From: Bacteroidota bacterium
Lineage (GTDB): Bacteria; Bacteroidota; Bacteroidia; Cytophagales; Cyclobacteriaceae
Assembly (NCBI GenBank): GCA_016178785.1
Contig: JACOSO010000085.1
Span: 98,338-162,337, forward strand
Length of the DNA: 64,000 nt
Direction of reading: 5' to 3'
Shown: positions 17,729-27,242 of the stretch, piece by piece
How the letters are laid out: the number at the start of each line of letters is the position of its first letter
Numbering within the stretch: position 1 is the first letter of the stretch
The notes under the pieces: generated by a model
The model's database searches: none
What the model was told of the DNA's origin: nothing
What the model saw: only the letters and a program-made list of their open reading frames with translations
Made by a program: the position numbers and the translations under genes

Positions 17729-19024
17729 TCACTCCTTTATCTTTTCCAATGCAGCGATGCACATTTTCACTTCTTCCTCATTATTGATAATGCTCGGTGT
17801 TAGCCGTGCGTAGCTTATCGGATAAGGAGCAGCGCTTCCAATTATTTTCTTTGTCGATAATTTCTTAATCGCTTCTTCTGAAGTCATTCCTTCCACCTCA
17901 AAACAATTGATGCCGGATGAAAGCTCAGTTGAAACAGGAGTATGAAGTTTTATGTGATTGACTCCTCTCAACCCTTCTTTGAGCATTGATCCTAATTGAT
18001 GTGTTCGATCAGCTACTTTTTTCTTTCCGATCTGCATATGAAAATCAAAAGCTTCTTTTAATGCCCACCGGTTTTCGAATGAATGAAATCCTCCAGGGGA
18101 ATGCAGATCGCAGAAGTTGAGCTTCCCTTGCGGAATCATTCCCAACCACATACCGTAAGCAGGATAGGAGAAAGCAGGAATTGTAGGAACTACCTTGTTC
18201 CATGCGTCTTTGCGTCCCCACAAAATGCCCGTGCCGCGCGGCCCAAAAATCCACTTATGTGTACTCGCTGCAAAAAAGTCACAACCTAAATCAGCCATTG
18301 TTACGTCTTCAACACCAAAGCCGTGTACACCGTCAACGCAAAAATAAATTCTGTCCTGATCAGAGCGGTTGCTGTTTATTGACTTGATCGCATCAGCAAT
18401 TGTACGAATTGGTAACTTCATTCCCGAGACTGAATGCACCCATGTTACAGCCACTAACTTTGTGTTTGGTTGAATGGCTTTAGTTAATGTGCCCACCATT
18501 TCATCAGCAGTTGCATTACTTGCTTCCTTATATAAGGTAACCCTGCGAATAGTTGCTTTGTTTTTCGCTGCTGCGTACTCAAGCGACTTATCTGTTGCAT
18601 AGTGGTCGTGTGTTGTACTGAGAATGTCGTCACCTTCTTTCAACTGAAATCCTGTGTACAAGAGTCCTAGACCCATCGTTGTGCTATCAGTCAACGCAAC
18701 TTCGGTTGGGTCGGCCTGAATGTAATTTGCAGCTGCCTTGCACATTTCCGGCTCCATCGTTTTCCAGTTGTGCTCCCAATATTCTACCGGACTTTCGTCA
18801 AACATTTTTCGGTGATGATCAATGGCATCGCGGACAGGCTTTGGGTGTGATGCGAGAAACATCTGCGCCATATGAATTCGCTTTGGATCTAATAAAAATT
18901 GCGATCGTACATTGGCCCACGAATCCAAAGAGACGTTTGATGGGGAGGTGAAAGAGAGCGAAGGCAGAACTGCGCCTGCACCAAGTGCAAGCCCTGTTCT
19001 TCTTAAGAAACTTCTGCGTTGCAT
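17729..19024 (-). CDS. Class V aminotransferase-fold PLP enzyme with Tat signal
   Basis: 431 residues. The N-terminus has twin arginines (MQRRSFLRRTGLALGAGAV), a Tat-type signal, so the folded holoenzyme would be exported. The fold is of the NifS/isopenicillin-N epimerase type: Asp231 in CVDGVHG contacts the PLP pyridine and Lys257 in STHKWIFGPRGTG forms the Schiff base. The kinship is with isopenicillin N epimerase/cysteine desulfurase-like proteins of Bacteroidota; the real reaction is not known. Monocistronic, facing away from the AraC gene. Confidence 0.87.
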   Translation of the reverse strand: MQRRSFLRRTGLALGAGAVLPSLSFTSPSNVSLDSWANVRSQFLLDPKRIHMAQMFLASHPKPVRDAIDHHRKMFDESPVEYWEHNWKTMEPEMCKAAANYIQADPTEVALTDSTTMGLGLLYTGFQLKEGDDILSTTHDHYATDKSLEYAAAKNKATIRRVTLYKEASNATADEMVGTLTKAIQPNTKLVAVTWVHSVSGMKLPIRTIADAIKSINSNRSDQDRIYFCVDGVHGFGVEDVTMADLGCDFFAASTHKWIFGPRGTGILWGRKDAWNKVVPTIPAFSYPAYGMWLGMIPQGKLNFCDLHSPGGFHSFENRWALKEAFDFHMQIGKKKVADRTHQLGSMLKEGLRGVNHIKLHTPVSTELSSGINCFEVEGMTSEEAIKKLSTKKIIGSAAPYPISYARLTPSIINNEEEVKMCIAALEKIKE

Positions 19025-19113
19025 AGGATAGAGTTTAGGATGGATACCGAATTTACAATTTTTTGCCTTGTGATTGATGGAATACCTAAATTGTGAATTG
19101 TTTCGTCAGCGCT

Positions 19114-20007
19114 ATGACAATTCATAACCTCCCTCAAGACATTTTTCAGAATAAAAGAGACGCGGAAGAAAGTATCATCTTTCACGACTATTCTGCCATA
19201 GTTGGGTCATTCAAAGGGAAAAGTATTCTTCATAAAAATGCGATCAGCCTCGTGATTAGCGGAGAGAAGACTATGCATTTTGCCAACACTACGGTGAATA
19301 TCAAGGACAATGAATTTCATTTTCTCTCAGCAGGCAATTGTTTAGCCTCAGTCAGCTTGTCGAAGAGAGATATTTTCAGAAGTATTTTGGTTTTCTTCGA
19401 CAACAAAGTGCTCATCGATTTTTATTTGAAGTATTCCAAAACGATTGATCGATTAAGAAATGGAACGAAAATTAAAAGTGAAGGGTACATTTCTTTTCAA
19501 AAGGACGAATTCATTTACAACTATATCGACTCGTTAAGTTTGCTTTTTAAATCGACTTCAAAAATTTCTGCCGGGATGAAACTGTTGAAATTTGAAGAGC
19601 TGATGTTGTATTTATTAGAAAAGTACCCGGCAAAAGTTTTATCGTTTCAATCATCGCAAGGCAAAAATTTTAATGACCTTGAAATCAGGAAAGCGGTAGA
19701 AGCAAACGTGACCAATTCGATTAGTCTGGAAGAGCTTGCTTTCTTGTGTAACATCAGTTTGTCTACTTTTAAAAGACGTTTTCAAAATATCTATGGTACT
19801 TCGCCAAGCAAATGGATGTTGCAGCGAAAAATGGAGATAGCAAAAAACCTTCTTCAACACTATGACGAAAAGCCTAGCGAAGTTTATCATAAAGTCGGCT
19901 ATGAGTCTCATTCAAGTTTTGCACAGTCTTTCAAGCAAACATACGGAGTCTCACCCAAAGAATTTCAACTACAACAATTGACCGTTCAGCAATGGTTTTT
20001 GAGCTGA
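19114..20007 (+). CDS. AraC family transcriptional regulator
   Basis: 297 residues from the ATG at 19114 (a GTG at 19093 is in frame). N-terminal sensing domain of ~170 residues with a cupin-like core (HKNAISLVISGEKTMHFANT, NEFHFLSAGNCL). The C-terminal double helix-turn-helix reads ISLEELAFLCNISLSTFKRRF and the second unit ends YGVSPKEF. The latter is the family signature. It is followed 48 bases later by a SnoaL-like gene on the same strand, its likely co-transcribed partner or target. Confidence 0.88.
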   Translation: MTIHNLPQDIFQNKRDAEESIIFHDYSAIVGSFKGKSILHKNAISLVISGEKTMHFANTTVNIKDNEFHFLSAGNCLASVSLSKRDIFRSILVFFDNKVLIDFYLKYSKTIDRLRNGTKIKSEGYISFQKDEFIYNYIDSLSLLFKSTSKISAGMKLLKFEELMLYLLEKYPAKVLSFQSSQGKNFNDLEIRKAVEANVTNSISLEELAFLCNISLSTFKRRFQNIYGTSPSKWMLQRKMEIAKNLLQHYDEKPSEVYHKVGYESHSSFAQSFKQTYGVSPKEFQLQQLTVQQWFLS

Positions 20008-20054
20008 TGGCTTTTTTTAAGCCAAGTAGTTTTGTATTCATAATTCAAACTGAT

Positions 20055-20474
20055 ATGCAAACTATAATCGATCAAAACAAAAAGGCTGTGCTCAGATTTA
20101 ATAGGGAATTTATCGAGCAGGGAAATTTGAATTCATTTAAAGAACTGGTGGCTGATGATGTGATCAATCATTCGGCTCCTGTTGGTTCTCCACAAGGTCA
20201 GGAGAGCATGCTTTACTTTTTGCAATATATTTTACGCAAGGGTTTTCCCGACATGAAAGTAGAAATCTTTGATCAGGTGGCCGAAGGAGACAAAGTAACT
20301 ACGCGCAAGGCAATTCATGCAACGCACCAAGGCGAGTTTATGGGGATTCCTGCGTCTAACAAGAAAGTAACAATCCAAGTGATCGACATTATCCGCTTGC
20401 GCGATGGAAAGTATGTTGAACATTGGGGCGTGAGTAACCTGGGCGAGATTATTTCACAGATTTCTTCTAATTAA
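20055..20474 (+). CDS. SnoaL-like / ester cyclase family protein
   Basis: 139 residues from the ATG at 20055. The NTF2-like fold is evident from VLRFNREFIEQGNLNSFKEL, ADDVINHSAPVGSPQG, then FPDMKVEIFDQVAEGDKV, HQGEFMGIPASNKKVTI and the close IRLRDGKYVEHWGVSN. The last block is a hallmark of the SnoaL ester-cyclase group. In Bacteroidota such proteins are mostly uncharacterised small hydrolase/cyclase-like enzymes. Same strand and close to the AraC regulator. Confidence 0.87.
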   Translation: MQTIIDQNKKAVLRFNREFIEQGNLNSFKELVADDVINHSAPVGSPQGQESMLYFLQYILRKGFPDMKVEIFDQVAEGDKVTTRKAIHATHQGEFMGIPASNKKVTIQVIDIIRLRDGKYVEHWGVSNLGEIISQISSN

Positions 20475-20514
20475 CTTTGAATGCCCGGCTTCATGCGAAT
20501 GTTGCCGGGATTCT

Positions 20515-22074
20515 TCATTGCTTATCAGAGTACATAGTGATTTCAACGCGTCTGTTTTTTGAACGTTCTTCTTCGGAGCTGTTATCGTTGAGCGGTTCAG
20601 ACATGCCTTTCCCCTCTACTATTACCCTTTGAGGATCGATCCCTGTTTTGGCAAGGTATCTTTTTACTTCCTCAGCTCTTTTTAAGGAGAGGTGCAAATT
20701 GTATTTCTCGTTACCACGATTATCAGTGTGGCCTGTGATCTTCAACTTCAAATTCTCATTTTCAGTTAATGTTGCGCTTAGGTCGTTTAGGAATTTTTCG
20801 GTTTCGTCATCCAGATCAATACTATTGTATTCAAAATGAAAATGCAGTGTAATTTTTTCGATGATTAAAGGTTCGTGTTTAATCTTTCCGGCTTTTGCTT
20901 CTGTGTTGATTGAATCATTTTTTTCAATTGTCACTGATGTAACGGAGTCATGAGGAAGGTTACCTTCAGTTGAAGTAACTTTAGAAACTGAATCTTTCTT
21001 TAAAGTCTTTAAAGAAGGAGGACGTGCCATCGTTGATTTTTTGGTGGTGACAGATTTACTTGTCTGAATCGGCTTTTTAGCTTGTTTACTTTTAGCTTTT
21101 CTGTTTTTCGGATTTACAGGAGAGCGATATTCCAATCCAATTTCAAATGCCCCGGTATTCCCATAGTTTTTGATAAAGACCGGGAAGTCATAGCTGAGAC
21201 CAAACGAAAATTTTTCATTATGAAATTGAAGGCCGACCATTCCCGACCTACCCACGATATAACGTGCGATCAAATCAACTTTATCGGTTAAACTTCGGGA
21301 GGAGGGATTGAGATCATATTGCCATCGTGCGCCAAAATTTAGTACCGCTTTGCCTGAGCCGTACGTGAGGAGGACATCAGAGTACGTATTTAATTGAGCT
21401 TTTTTATTTAACAAGAGTGCTCCGTGTGTGACCAATGTTGAAGCGAGCTGACTATTATCATCTGTAAAGGAATTATTAGGCTTGTTAAAATCGAAGATGG
21501 CTCCGTCCAGTTGGCTGACCAGACTACCACGTCTGTCGGTTTTAGTCCAAAGAAGCCCTGTGCTAAACGTATTGTACCTGATATTTAGATTTCCGGCATT
21601 CTCCCCATTGAAAATAGATGGATCAAACCCTCGTCCGTCAATATATTGTGATCCTGTAACCAATCCACTGTAGTCGATACGTTGTGATCTCATTAAACCC
21701 CGAAATCCAATCGAGAGGCTTTCATACTTTCCTGTCGAAATGTTTACGGCATAGCTCAATGACGCTTCTTGCGTTTTGAAGATTCCTCCAGAACGATCAT
21801 CCATCAGAGAAATTCCTACACCGGCCCACGGTGTCCCTGTACTTTGCCTCACGAGAGGATAAGCGACCGCAAAAAAATTACTATTAATGCTAAAGTCGCC
21901 ACCGGTTTTTTGATTTCTGTAATCGAAATCTACGGTTACAAACTTGGTTAGTCCCAACCAGCCGGGATTGACACGTGTGGGAGTAAAATTATATTGACTA
22001 AACTGAAAGTATTGACAAAAAACAGTACAATGTCCTACTATTGCGAGAAGTATGGTCAACGAAAATTTCTTCAT
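20515..22074 (-). CDS. PorP/SprF-type type IX secretion protein fused to OmpA domain
   Basis: 519 residues. Signal peptide (FSLTILLAIVGHCTVFCQ), then the PorP/SprF barrel domain: YFQFSQYNFTPTRVNPGWLG is the usual opening, about residues 20-330, with GVGISLMDDRSGG and later NEKFSFGLSYDFPVF. A lysine/serine-rich linker (~335-420) leads to an OmpA-like domain with LKITGHTDNRGNEKYNLHLS and SKNRRVEI. PorP/SprF proteins sit in the outer membrane and help present type IX cargo. The gene begins 3 bases after the stop of the FG-GAP sorting-domain gene, so cargo and partner are made together. Confidence 0.9.
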   Translation of the reverse strand: MKKFSLTILLAIVGHCTVFCQYFQFSQYNFTPTRVNPGWLGLTKFVTVDFDYRNQKTGGDFSINSNFFAVAYPLVRQSTGTPWAGVGISLMDDRSGGIFKTQEASLSYAVNISTGKYESLSIGFRGLMRSQRIDYSGLVTGSQYIDGRGFDPSIFNGENAGNLNIRYNTFSTGLLWTKTDRRGSLVSQLDGAIFDFNKPNNSFTDDNSQLASTLVTHGALLLNKKAQLNTYSDVLLTYGSGKAVLNFGARWQYDLNPSSRSLTDKVDLIARYIVGRSGMVGLQFHNEKFSFGLSYDFPVFIKNYGNTGAFEIGLEYRSPVNPKNRKAKSKQAKKPIQTSKSVTTKKSTMARPPSLKTLKKDSVSKVTSTEGNLPHDSVTSVTIEKNDSINTEAKAGKIKHEPLIIEKITLHFHFEYNSIDLDDETEKFLNDLSATLTENENLKLKITGHTDNRGNEKYNLHLSLKRAEEVKRYLAKTGIDPQRVIVEGKGMSEPLNDNSSEEERSKNRRVEITMYSDKQ

Positions 22075-22077
22075 GAT

Positions 22078-24465
22078 TTATCTAACCAAAAGAAATGCGC
22101 CTGATTTTTTACCATTGAGAGTAAGCTGTTCTCCCAGATTGTTGTTTCCTTCCACTTTCCAGTAATATGTTCCTGAAGGTTGAGATTGCCCATTGGATAT
22201 TCCCGACCACCCCCGATGCGTGGCAGCCACTACATCGTTTGTGTCAAACATCACATTGCCTTCGCGGTTGTAAATGGTGAACCTAAAGTTTGAGGCAGTG
22301 CTAAGCCCGAAAATTCTTAGTTCATCATTCTTTCCATCACCATTTGGAGTGAATAGGGTAGGGATGAAGCCGGATTCCATTACCTCAACTACAATTTTCG
22401 CTGATGCTGTGCAACCAATAGTATCTGTTGCCACTACAGTGTATTCAGTTGTAGAGCTCGGTGATGCTGTTGGGGATGAAATGGTTGCGTCATTTAATGT
22501 TTCTGAAGGCGACCAATTGTAACTGTCTCCACCACTTGCACTCAATTGAACACTGCCACCTTTGGCAATCTGGTATTGAGTGTCGGCCAATTTAAGGTTA
22601 GGTTTGCTGATGTTCAGGTTGAAGGTTTCTTTAAGGTGGCATCCGTGTGTATTACTGCCGAAGGCATTGAACACAACTTGCTTTTTTAATATTATTGGTA
22701 ACTGGTTTCCTATTGAGACTGTCGCGTTAAGATTGTTTTTCCAGGTTACGTTTTTCCATTCACTATCAATGGTCAATACATTCTGCGACCCTTCGCAATT
22801 CCAAATATTATGAGAGACTTTTAAAGTGTCAGATGTTGATACCTTGATATTGAATAGTTTGATGCTTGAGCAAGACGGGTTGCTTGACGGATTGAAAGAG
22901 AAAATAGTGTCTGATTCAGACCTTTTTAAGCTTAAGCTATCATGAATTCCCAGGTAACCTTTGCTAAAAGAAAACCACATTGCTTTCGGTGATGATGGTT
23001 TGAGTGTGGCTGATGAACCCGGGCTGCACATCGTTATATTCTGTGCAGTGATGTTAACGCATCGAGAGCATGATCCGGAATACACCTTTTGCGCAACAAA
23101 GGAATTGTCAATCGATTGAACTTCGTATTGGTAAATCCGCGCAATCCGCTGGATTGAATAATTTGCAGTCCCGAGGTTTCCATGAGATACCAACAATCTT
23201 TGCATACTGGTTTTGTCATATTCAGACGAAATTATTTCAACGCTACTATCATAAACCTTGAGATCGTAAGTAACGGAGGTGCTGTCAGTGTGATCATCCG
23301 TTGGTTTCTTCCAGTAGAAAAAAGTTCGATTGTAAATTTGCACGCCTAACGGATTTACGATTGGTACCGGCCCTTTGTTTATTGCGCTTAAATTATTTTT
23401 GAAAACGACTATTGAATCACCTCTCAACTGAACAAGGTCTAAATCTCCATCACGATCGTAATCTCCGTAATCTTGAGCCTTTACATTGGCAGCAGCCACA
23501 GATATTGAATCACCGGTAAATGTTTTGATCCAACTTACAGGATTCAAGTTGCTCTTCTTCCCCAGAAAACCGATGTCTGCTTTTCCATCGGAATTGAAAT
23601 CTGCAATTTTCATGGCAACAGTATCCAAACCATTGATTGCTTTAAGCTGAACAAAACTCGTGTCATTGTTTTGGAAAATTCGTATGACTTGAGAGCCTGC
23701 TGAATCTCTGCCGGCAACGATTAGATCAAATAAACCATCGTGATTGAGATCACCCGCCTCCAACGATCCATTGACATCTGACACTTGAACTTTGCTTAAA
23801 ATTTTAAACTTGTCTTTCAGCAGCAAAGTAGCAGTAGTGGGCTGGGTGGTTGAATTCAAACCACTAAATGCAATGTCATGAAATCCGTTAGAGTCAAAGT
23901 CGTATGACTTGATTGAAGTGGCCTGAACGGAAGTATCCATTCGCAAAATGAACTGCCCCGCTCTTTGCTCAAACAAGTATAAGCCATTAGCATCGGATGC
24001 AACCATGTCTTTGGAACCATCATTGTTCAGATCAGCGAAAAGAATTTCTGTGTATGCCTGTTCTTGTATTTTAGTTCCTGTTTTTTGAAAACTGAAATTT
24101 CCCTTGTTTAAGAAAACTTCTGTTCCATCTGTTCCTGATAAATTTCTTCCGGAAATGACAATGTCGATGTGATTGTCTTTATCAAAATCTGTAAGAAAGA
24201 AACTTCCATTTTGGTAACCTGTTGAAATCGTTTGGGCTAAACTAAATGAATTGGTTCCCAGGTTTCTCATGAAAGTAAGTTTTATTTCTCCCTGTGCTGA
24301 GTTTACGATCATCACATCAAGAAGACTATCGTTATTGGCATCCACCCATTGAATTTTGGAATTGCTCAACGCAAAGGGCGTTGCTACGTGGAATTTATCC
24401 TCAAAATTTTGACCCCAAGACTTGGTAGCAAAAAGGATCAAAACAACAGTCAGTACTTTTTTCAT
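22078..24465 (-). CDS. FG-GAP repeat protein with gliding-motility-type (type IX, CHU_C) C-terminal sorting domain
   Basis: About 795 residues from the ATG at 24465, which leads directly into the signal peptide KKVLTVVLILFATKSWGQ. Residues ~25-360 contain FG-GAP/VCBS-like beta-propeller repeats with calcium-type loops (DANNDSLLD, DFDKDNHID, DLNNDGSKD, DFNSDGKAD, DRDGDLD). Then come beta-sandwich regions and, from about 700, the sorting domain: FIPTLFTPNGDGKNDELRI, YNREGNVMF and SGTYYWKVEG. Such type B domains direct secretion through the type IX system and pair with SprF-like proteins, which is exactly the next gene. Probably a cell-surface or secreted adhesin-like protein. Confidence 0.9.
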   Translation of the reverse strand: MKKVLTVVLILFATKSWGQNFEDKFHVATPFALSNSKIQWVDANNDSLLDVMIVNSAQGEIKLTFMRNLGTNSFSLAQTISTGYQNGSFFLTDFDKDNHIDIVISGRNLSGTDGTEVFLNKGNFSFQKTGTKIQEQAYTEILFADLNNDGSKDMVASDANGLYLFEQRAGQFILRMDTSVQATSIKSYDFDSNGFHDIAFSGLNSTTQPTTATLLLKDKFKILSKVQVSDVNGSLEAGDLNHDGLFDLIVAGRDSAGSQVIRIFQNNDTSFVQLKAINGLDTVAMKIADFNSDGKADIGFLGKKSNLNPVSWIKTFTGDSISVAAANVKAQDYGDYDRDGDLDLVQLRGDSIVVFKNNLSAINKGPVPIVNPLGVQIYNRTFFYWKKPTDDHTDSTSVTYDLKVYDSSVEIISSEYDKTSMQRLLVSHGNLGTANYSIQRIARIYQYEVQSIDNSFVAQKVYSGSCSRCVNITAQNITMCSPGSSATLKPSSPKAMWFSFSKGYLGIHDSLSLKRSESDTIFSFNPSSNPSCSSIKLFNIKVSTSDTLKVSHNIWNCEGSQNVLTIDSEWKNVTWKNNLNATVSIGNQLPIILKKQVVFNAFGSNTHGCHLKETFNLNISKPNLKLADTQYQIAKGGSVQLSASGGDSYNWSPSETLNDATISSPTASPSSTTEYTVVATDTIGCTASAKIVVEVMESGFIPTLFTPNGDGKNDELRIFGLSTASNFRFTIYNREGNVMFDTNDVVAATHRGWSGISNGQSQPSGTYYWKVEGNNNLGEQLTLNGKKSGAFLLVR

Positions 24466-24475
24466 ACGATGGTTT

Positions 24476-25195
24476 TTACCTTTTGATTTTGAACGTAAGT
24501 GCAATCGAAAGCCTGGTAGCTATAGGTTCACCATTGATTGTTGCCGGTTTCCAACCGGGCATCGATTTAATTATGCGAAGACATTCTTCATCGAAGGCTG
24601 CGCCTAACGAGTTTTCAATTTTAATGTGATCGGGCTTCCCTTCCTTATTGATAGCAAAGGAGACTGTAACAACCCCCTCAATTGAATCTCGCACCCCTAC
24701 AGGATATTTTAGTTCATGATCAAAGTATTCATACAATGCAGGATAGCCATGGATCGGTTCTGCTTCAGTAAATTGAGAAGGCGTTATTTTTTTATCCTTC
24801 TGAATTGGTAGTGAGTTATTCTGATCCTTTGCTTTTAGTGCCGTTTTAGATTGATGCGCTACTTTTTTCTCCTGCCTCTTCGATTTTGGCATTGCCCGAA
24901 TGACTTCTTGTTTTTTAGATTTTGCAGAGCTATCCGGTACGGAAATTTCGATTGATTGAGAAGGTGTCTCATTGATACTATGGTCTGATCTTGGGATTAA
25001 GAAATAAAGTGCGGTCGAAATAATTAATACGCCTGACGCAACATAGCCTGCGATATAAAACCATTTTCTTGAAGAGTTGATTGGCCCCGTGGCTTTGTAT
25101 GTCTCCAGCAGCTTTTCGAATTGCATATGGCTGCGGATTTGTTCATCAGAAAGTTCTGGCTTCTTCATTATTTTAACGTTGATATCTTGATTCAT
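24476..25195 (-). CDS. TonB-domain energy-transducer-like membrane protein
   Basis: 239 residues. One membrane helix (about 47-67, YIAGYVASGVLIISTALYFL), a polar basic linker, and a C-terminal TonB domain with YPVGVRDSIEGVVTVSFAIN and GWKPATINGEPIATRLSIALTF. The cytoplasmic N-terminus of ~45 residues (SDEQIRSHMQFEKLLETYK) could act as an anti-sigma-like module: the gene overlaps the sigma factor stop by 4 bases (ATGA). Links an envelope-spanning TonB arm to sigma control of the downstream type IX pair. The anti-sigma role is inference. Confidence 0.82.
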   Translation of the reverse strand: MNQDINVKIMKKPELSDEQIRSHMQFEKLLETYKATGPINSSRKWFYIAGYVASGVLIISTALYFLIPRSDHSINETPSQSIEISVPDSSAKSKKQEVIRAMPKSKRQEKKVAHQSKTALKAKDQNNSLPIQKDKKITPSQFTEAEPIHGYPALYEYFDHELKYPVGVRDSIEGVVTVSFAINKEGKPDHIKIENSLGAAFDEECLRIIKSMPGWKPATINGEPIATRLSIALTFKIKR

Positions 25196-25761
25196 AAAAG
25201 TTTCAGAAATATTTTCTTCATTTTATCAATGATGCGGTATGTACGCACCTTTGCATAGATTTCAGAAATGTTGAGGATTTCGGCCACCATCTTAAATGGC
25301 ATATCTTCAAAAAACCTTAGTTCGATGATCTGAAGTTCATCGGGTTGGAGCTGTTGAAGTACCAGATGGAGTTTATTCTCTAATTGACTTTGTGGATCTT
25401 CAGGGAACATTTCTTCAAACAGGTGGTGAAAGGGAATATCTTCTACATACACTACTTTAGACCTCTTGCTCCTCCTGAAATAATCAGTGCATTCGTTGAT
25501 TGCAATTCTGTATAGCCAGGAAGAGAAGGGTAAGCCTCGAAAATTAAATTGATGAATTCGCTGCATTGCTTTTAAAAAGATTTGCGAAGTGAGATCTGAG
25601 GCCAGGTCTCTGTCCTCCACACGGTGATAGACAAAGAGAAATATTCTTTTGAAATATTTTTCATAAAGGGTCCGAAACCGGGCCGGGTCATTTTTAGCGG
25701 CCTCAATGGTTTCAGTCTCTTCTGTCTTTAGTACCTCGTCTGGGGGATTGAAAGTTTTCAA
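25192..25761 (-). CDS. ECF-type RNA polymerase sigma factor
   Basis: 189 residues. The start is a TTG at 25761, with no ATG near the N-terminus. Region 2 occupies about 25-95 (FRTLYEKYFKRIFLFVYHRV, DLASDLTSQIFLKAM, FSSWLYRIAINECTDYFRR) and region 4 about 125-185 (LQQLQPDELQIIELRFFEDM, the helix-turn-helix ending near EIYAKVRTYRII). First gene of a minus-strand operon with the TonB-domain, FG-GAP sorting-domain and SprF-OmpA genes. It probably drives its own operon, as ECF factors often do. Confidence 0.92.
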   Translation of the reverse strand: MKTFNPPDEVLKTEETETIEAAKNDPARFRTLYEKYFKRIFLFVYHRVEDRDLASDLTSQIFLKAMQRIHQFNFRGLPFSSWLYRIAINECTDYFRRSKRSKVVYVEDIPFHHLFEEMFPEDPQSQLENKLHLVLQQLQPDELQIIELRFFEDMPFKMVAEILNISEIYAKVRTYRIIDKMKKIFLKLL

Positions 25762-25956
25762 AAGGAGGGTGATTTTTTAGTGGTCGAACATTTAACATAA
25801 AATCGTAATCAGAACGCCAGTTGCCTTTGAAAGATACAGCCCCTCTTGGATAATTTCTTAAGATATTAAGACATACCCTCGTCTTTTAGCCCTTTGAAAT
25901 CACCAATAAAGTAATAAAATTGTAGACTGATCGATTAATATAATCAAGCAGTTTGT

Positions 25957-27231
25957 ATGAAGGAATCAACAGGAGTATCAAAAATATTCCGCATTCTTAA
26001 AAAGAACATCCGTTTGCTTCGGTCAGGTGCTGTTGATACGATCAGGAAGATTGAAGCCACGGCAAAAAAGACAGGCGATGTGCAAGTCATTCGATTAAGC
26101 AAACAGGAGAAAAAAAACCTGAAGGCGAAAATCAATGAAATCAACGCGCTTGCTGATAACCTTCAAAAAGATTTGATTGCTGAAGTAAAAAACAATACCA
26201 CCAAACTAAAAACGGAAATTGAGAATCTTAACCGACAGAGAGATGCAGCCGACTCCAACAGTTACTTGCTGGAGTACAAGAAAAAAGATTTGTTGTTGAA
26301 GACGGAAGAGCTTGAAAGCGCTTACGATGAGATTTCGAACAAGAACAAGGAATTGATGATGCAGCGTCTTCAAATCGACCGACAAGCGGAAGAACTGAGA
26401 GTGGCCAATACAGAGCTCCGGTCAAAAACAGAATCGCTGCTTGATCAATCAGATTACCTGCACGAGGCTAATGAAACAATTGCCAACATGGTAGGCAGGT
26501 TAGAGTTGCAGAACGAAGAAATTCTCCGCAAGAATGAAGAGCTGCTTAATCTCAATGTCGAGAAAAACAATTTGATCGGAATCGTAGCGCACGACCTTAA
26601 GAGCCCATTGAATCAAATCAAAGGTTTGCTTTCCGTTGTGAAATTGACGGGCAAGGTCGATGAGGAGTCGGCTAAGTACTTAGAGATGATGGAGCAGAGC
26701 GCTGTGCGTCTTAACGAGATGATTGCAAAAATCCTGGATGTAGAAGCGATAGAATCGCGGCAATTGAATTTGAAAATGGAACGGATCAGTATCTCTGAAA
26801 TTTTAGGTAGTATCACTAGTCGTTATGAAAATGATGCTGCTAAAAAGAATATTAAGATCATTTCTCAAATAACAAACAATGTATTTGCACAGGCAGACAA
26901 AGGTTATGCGGAGCAAGTGTTGGAAAATCTGCTCTCAAATGCGATCAAGTTTTCTCCCTTTGAGCGAAATGTGTTCTTGAACTTAACGACTCATGATGAT
27001 AAAACCATTTGCGAGATCAAAGATCAAGGGCCGGGCTTAAGTGAGGAAGACAAGAAAAAACTATTTGGCAAATACCAAAAGCTGAGCGCTAAGCCAACCG
27101 GCAACGAAATTTCTACGGGCCTCGGACTATCCATTGTTAAGAAATTTGTGGAAGCCATGAACGGAGAAATCTGGTGTGAGAGTGAATTGGGGCAGGGAGC
27201 AAGTTTTTTTGTGAAGTTCGAAAGCAAATAA
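25957..27231 (+). CDS. Cytosolic coiled-coil sensor histidine kinase
   Basis: 424 residues with no signal peptide or membrane helix. Residues ~50-195 are a long coiled coil (many Leu/Glu/Lys heptads, e.g. LRVANTELRSKTESLLDQ). The H-box is IVAHDLKSPLNQI at about 208-220, the N-box ENLLSNAIKFSP, G1 DQGPGL and G2 TGLGLSIV. It ends with a HATPase_c domain. It is paralogous to the kinase cut by the left window edge. The coiled coil may receive a signal from another protein. It is followed after 11 bases by an alpha/beta hydrolase gene, so they are likely co-transcribed. Confidence 0.9.
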   Translation: MKESTGVSKIFRILKKNIRLLRSGAVDTIRKIEATAKKTGDVQVIRLSKQEKKNLKAKINEINALADNLQKDLIAEVKNNTTKLKTEIENLNRQRDAADSNSYLLEYKKKDLLLKTEELESAYDEISNKNKELMMQRLQIDRQAEELRVANTELRSKTESLLDQSDYLHEANETIANMVGRLELQNEEILRKNEELLNLNVEKNNLIGIVAHDLKSPLNQIKGLLSVVKLTGKVDEESAKYLEMMEQSAVRLNEMIAKILDVEAIESRQLNLKMERISISEILGSITSRYENDAAKKNIKIISQITNNVFAQADKGYAEQVLENLLSNAIKFSPFERNVFLNLTTHDDKTICEIKDQGPGLSEEDKKKLFGKYQKLSAKPTGNEISTGLGLSIVKKFVEAMNGEIWCESELGQGASFFVKFESK

Positions 27232-27242
27232 TCAGGTGGACA

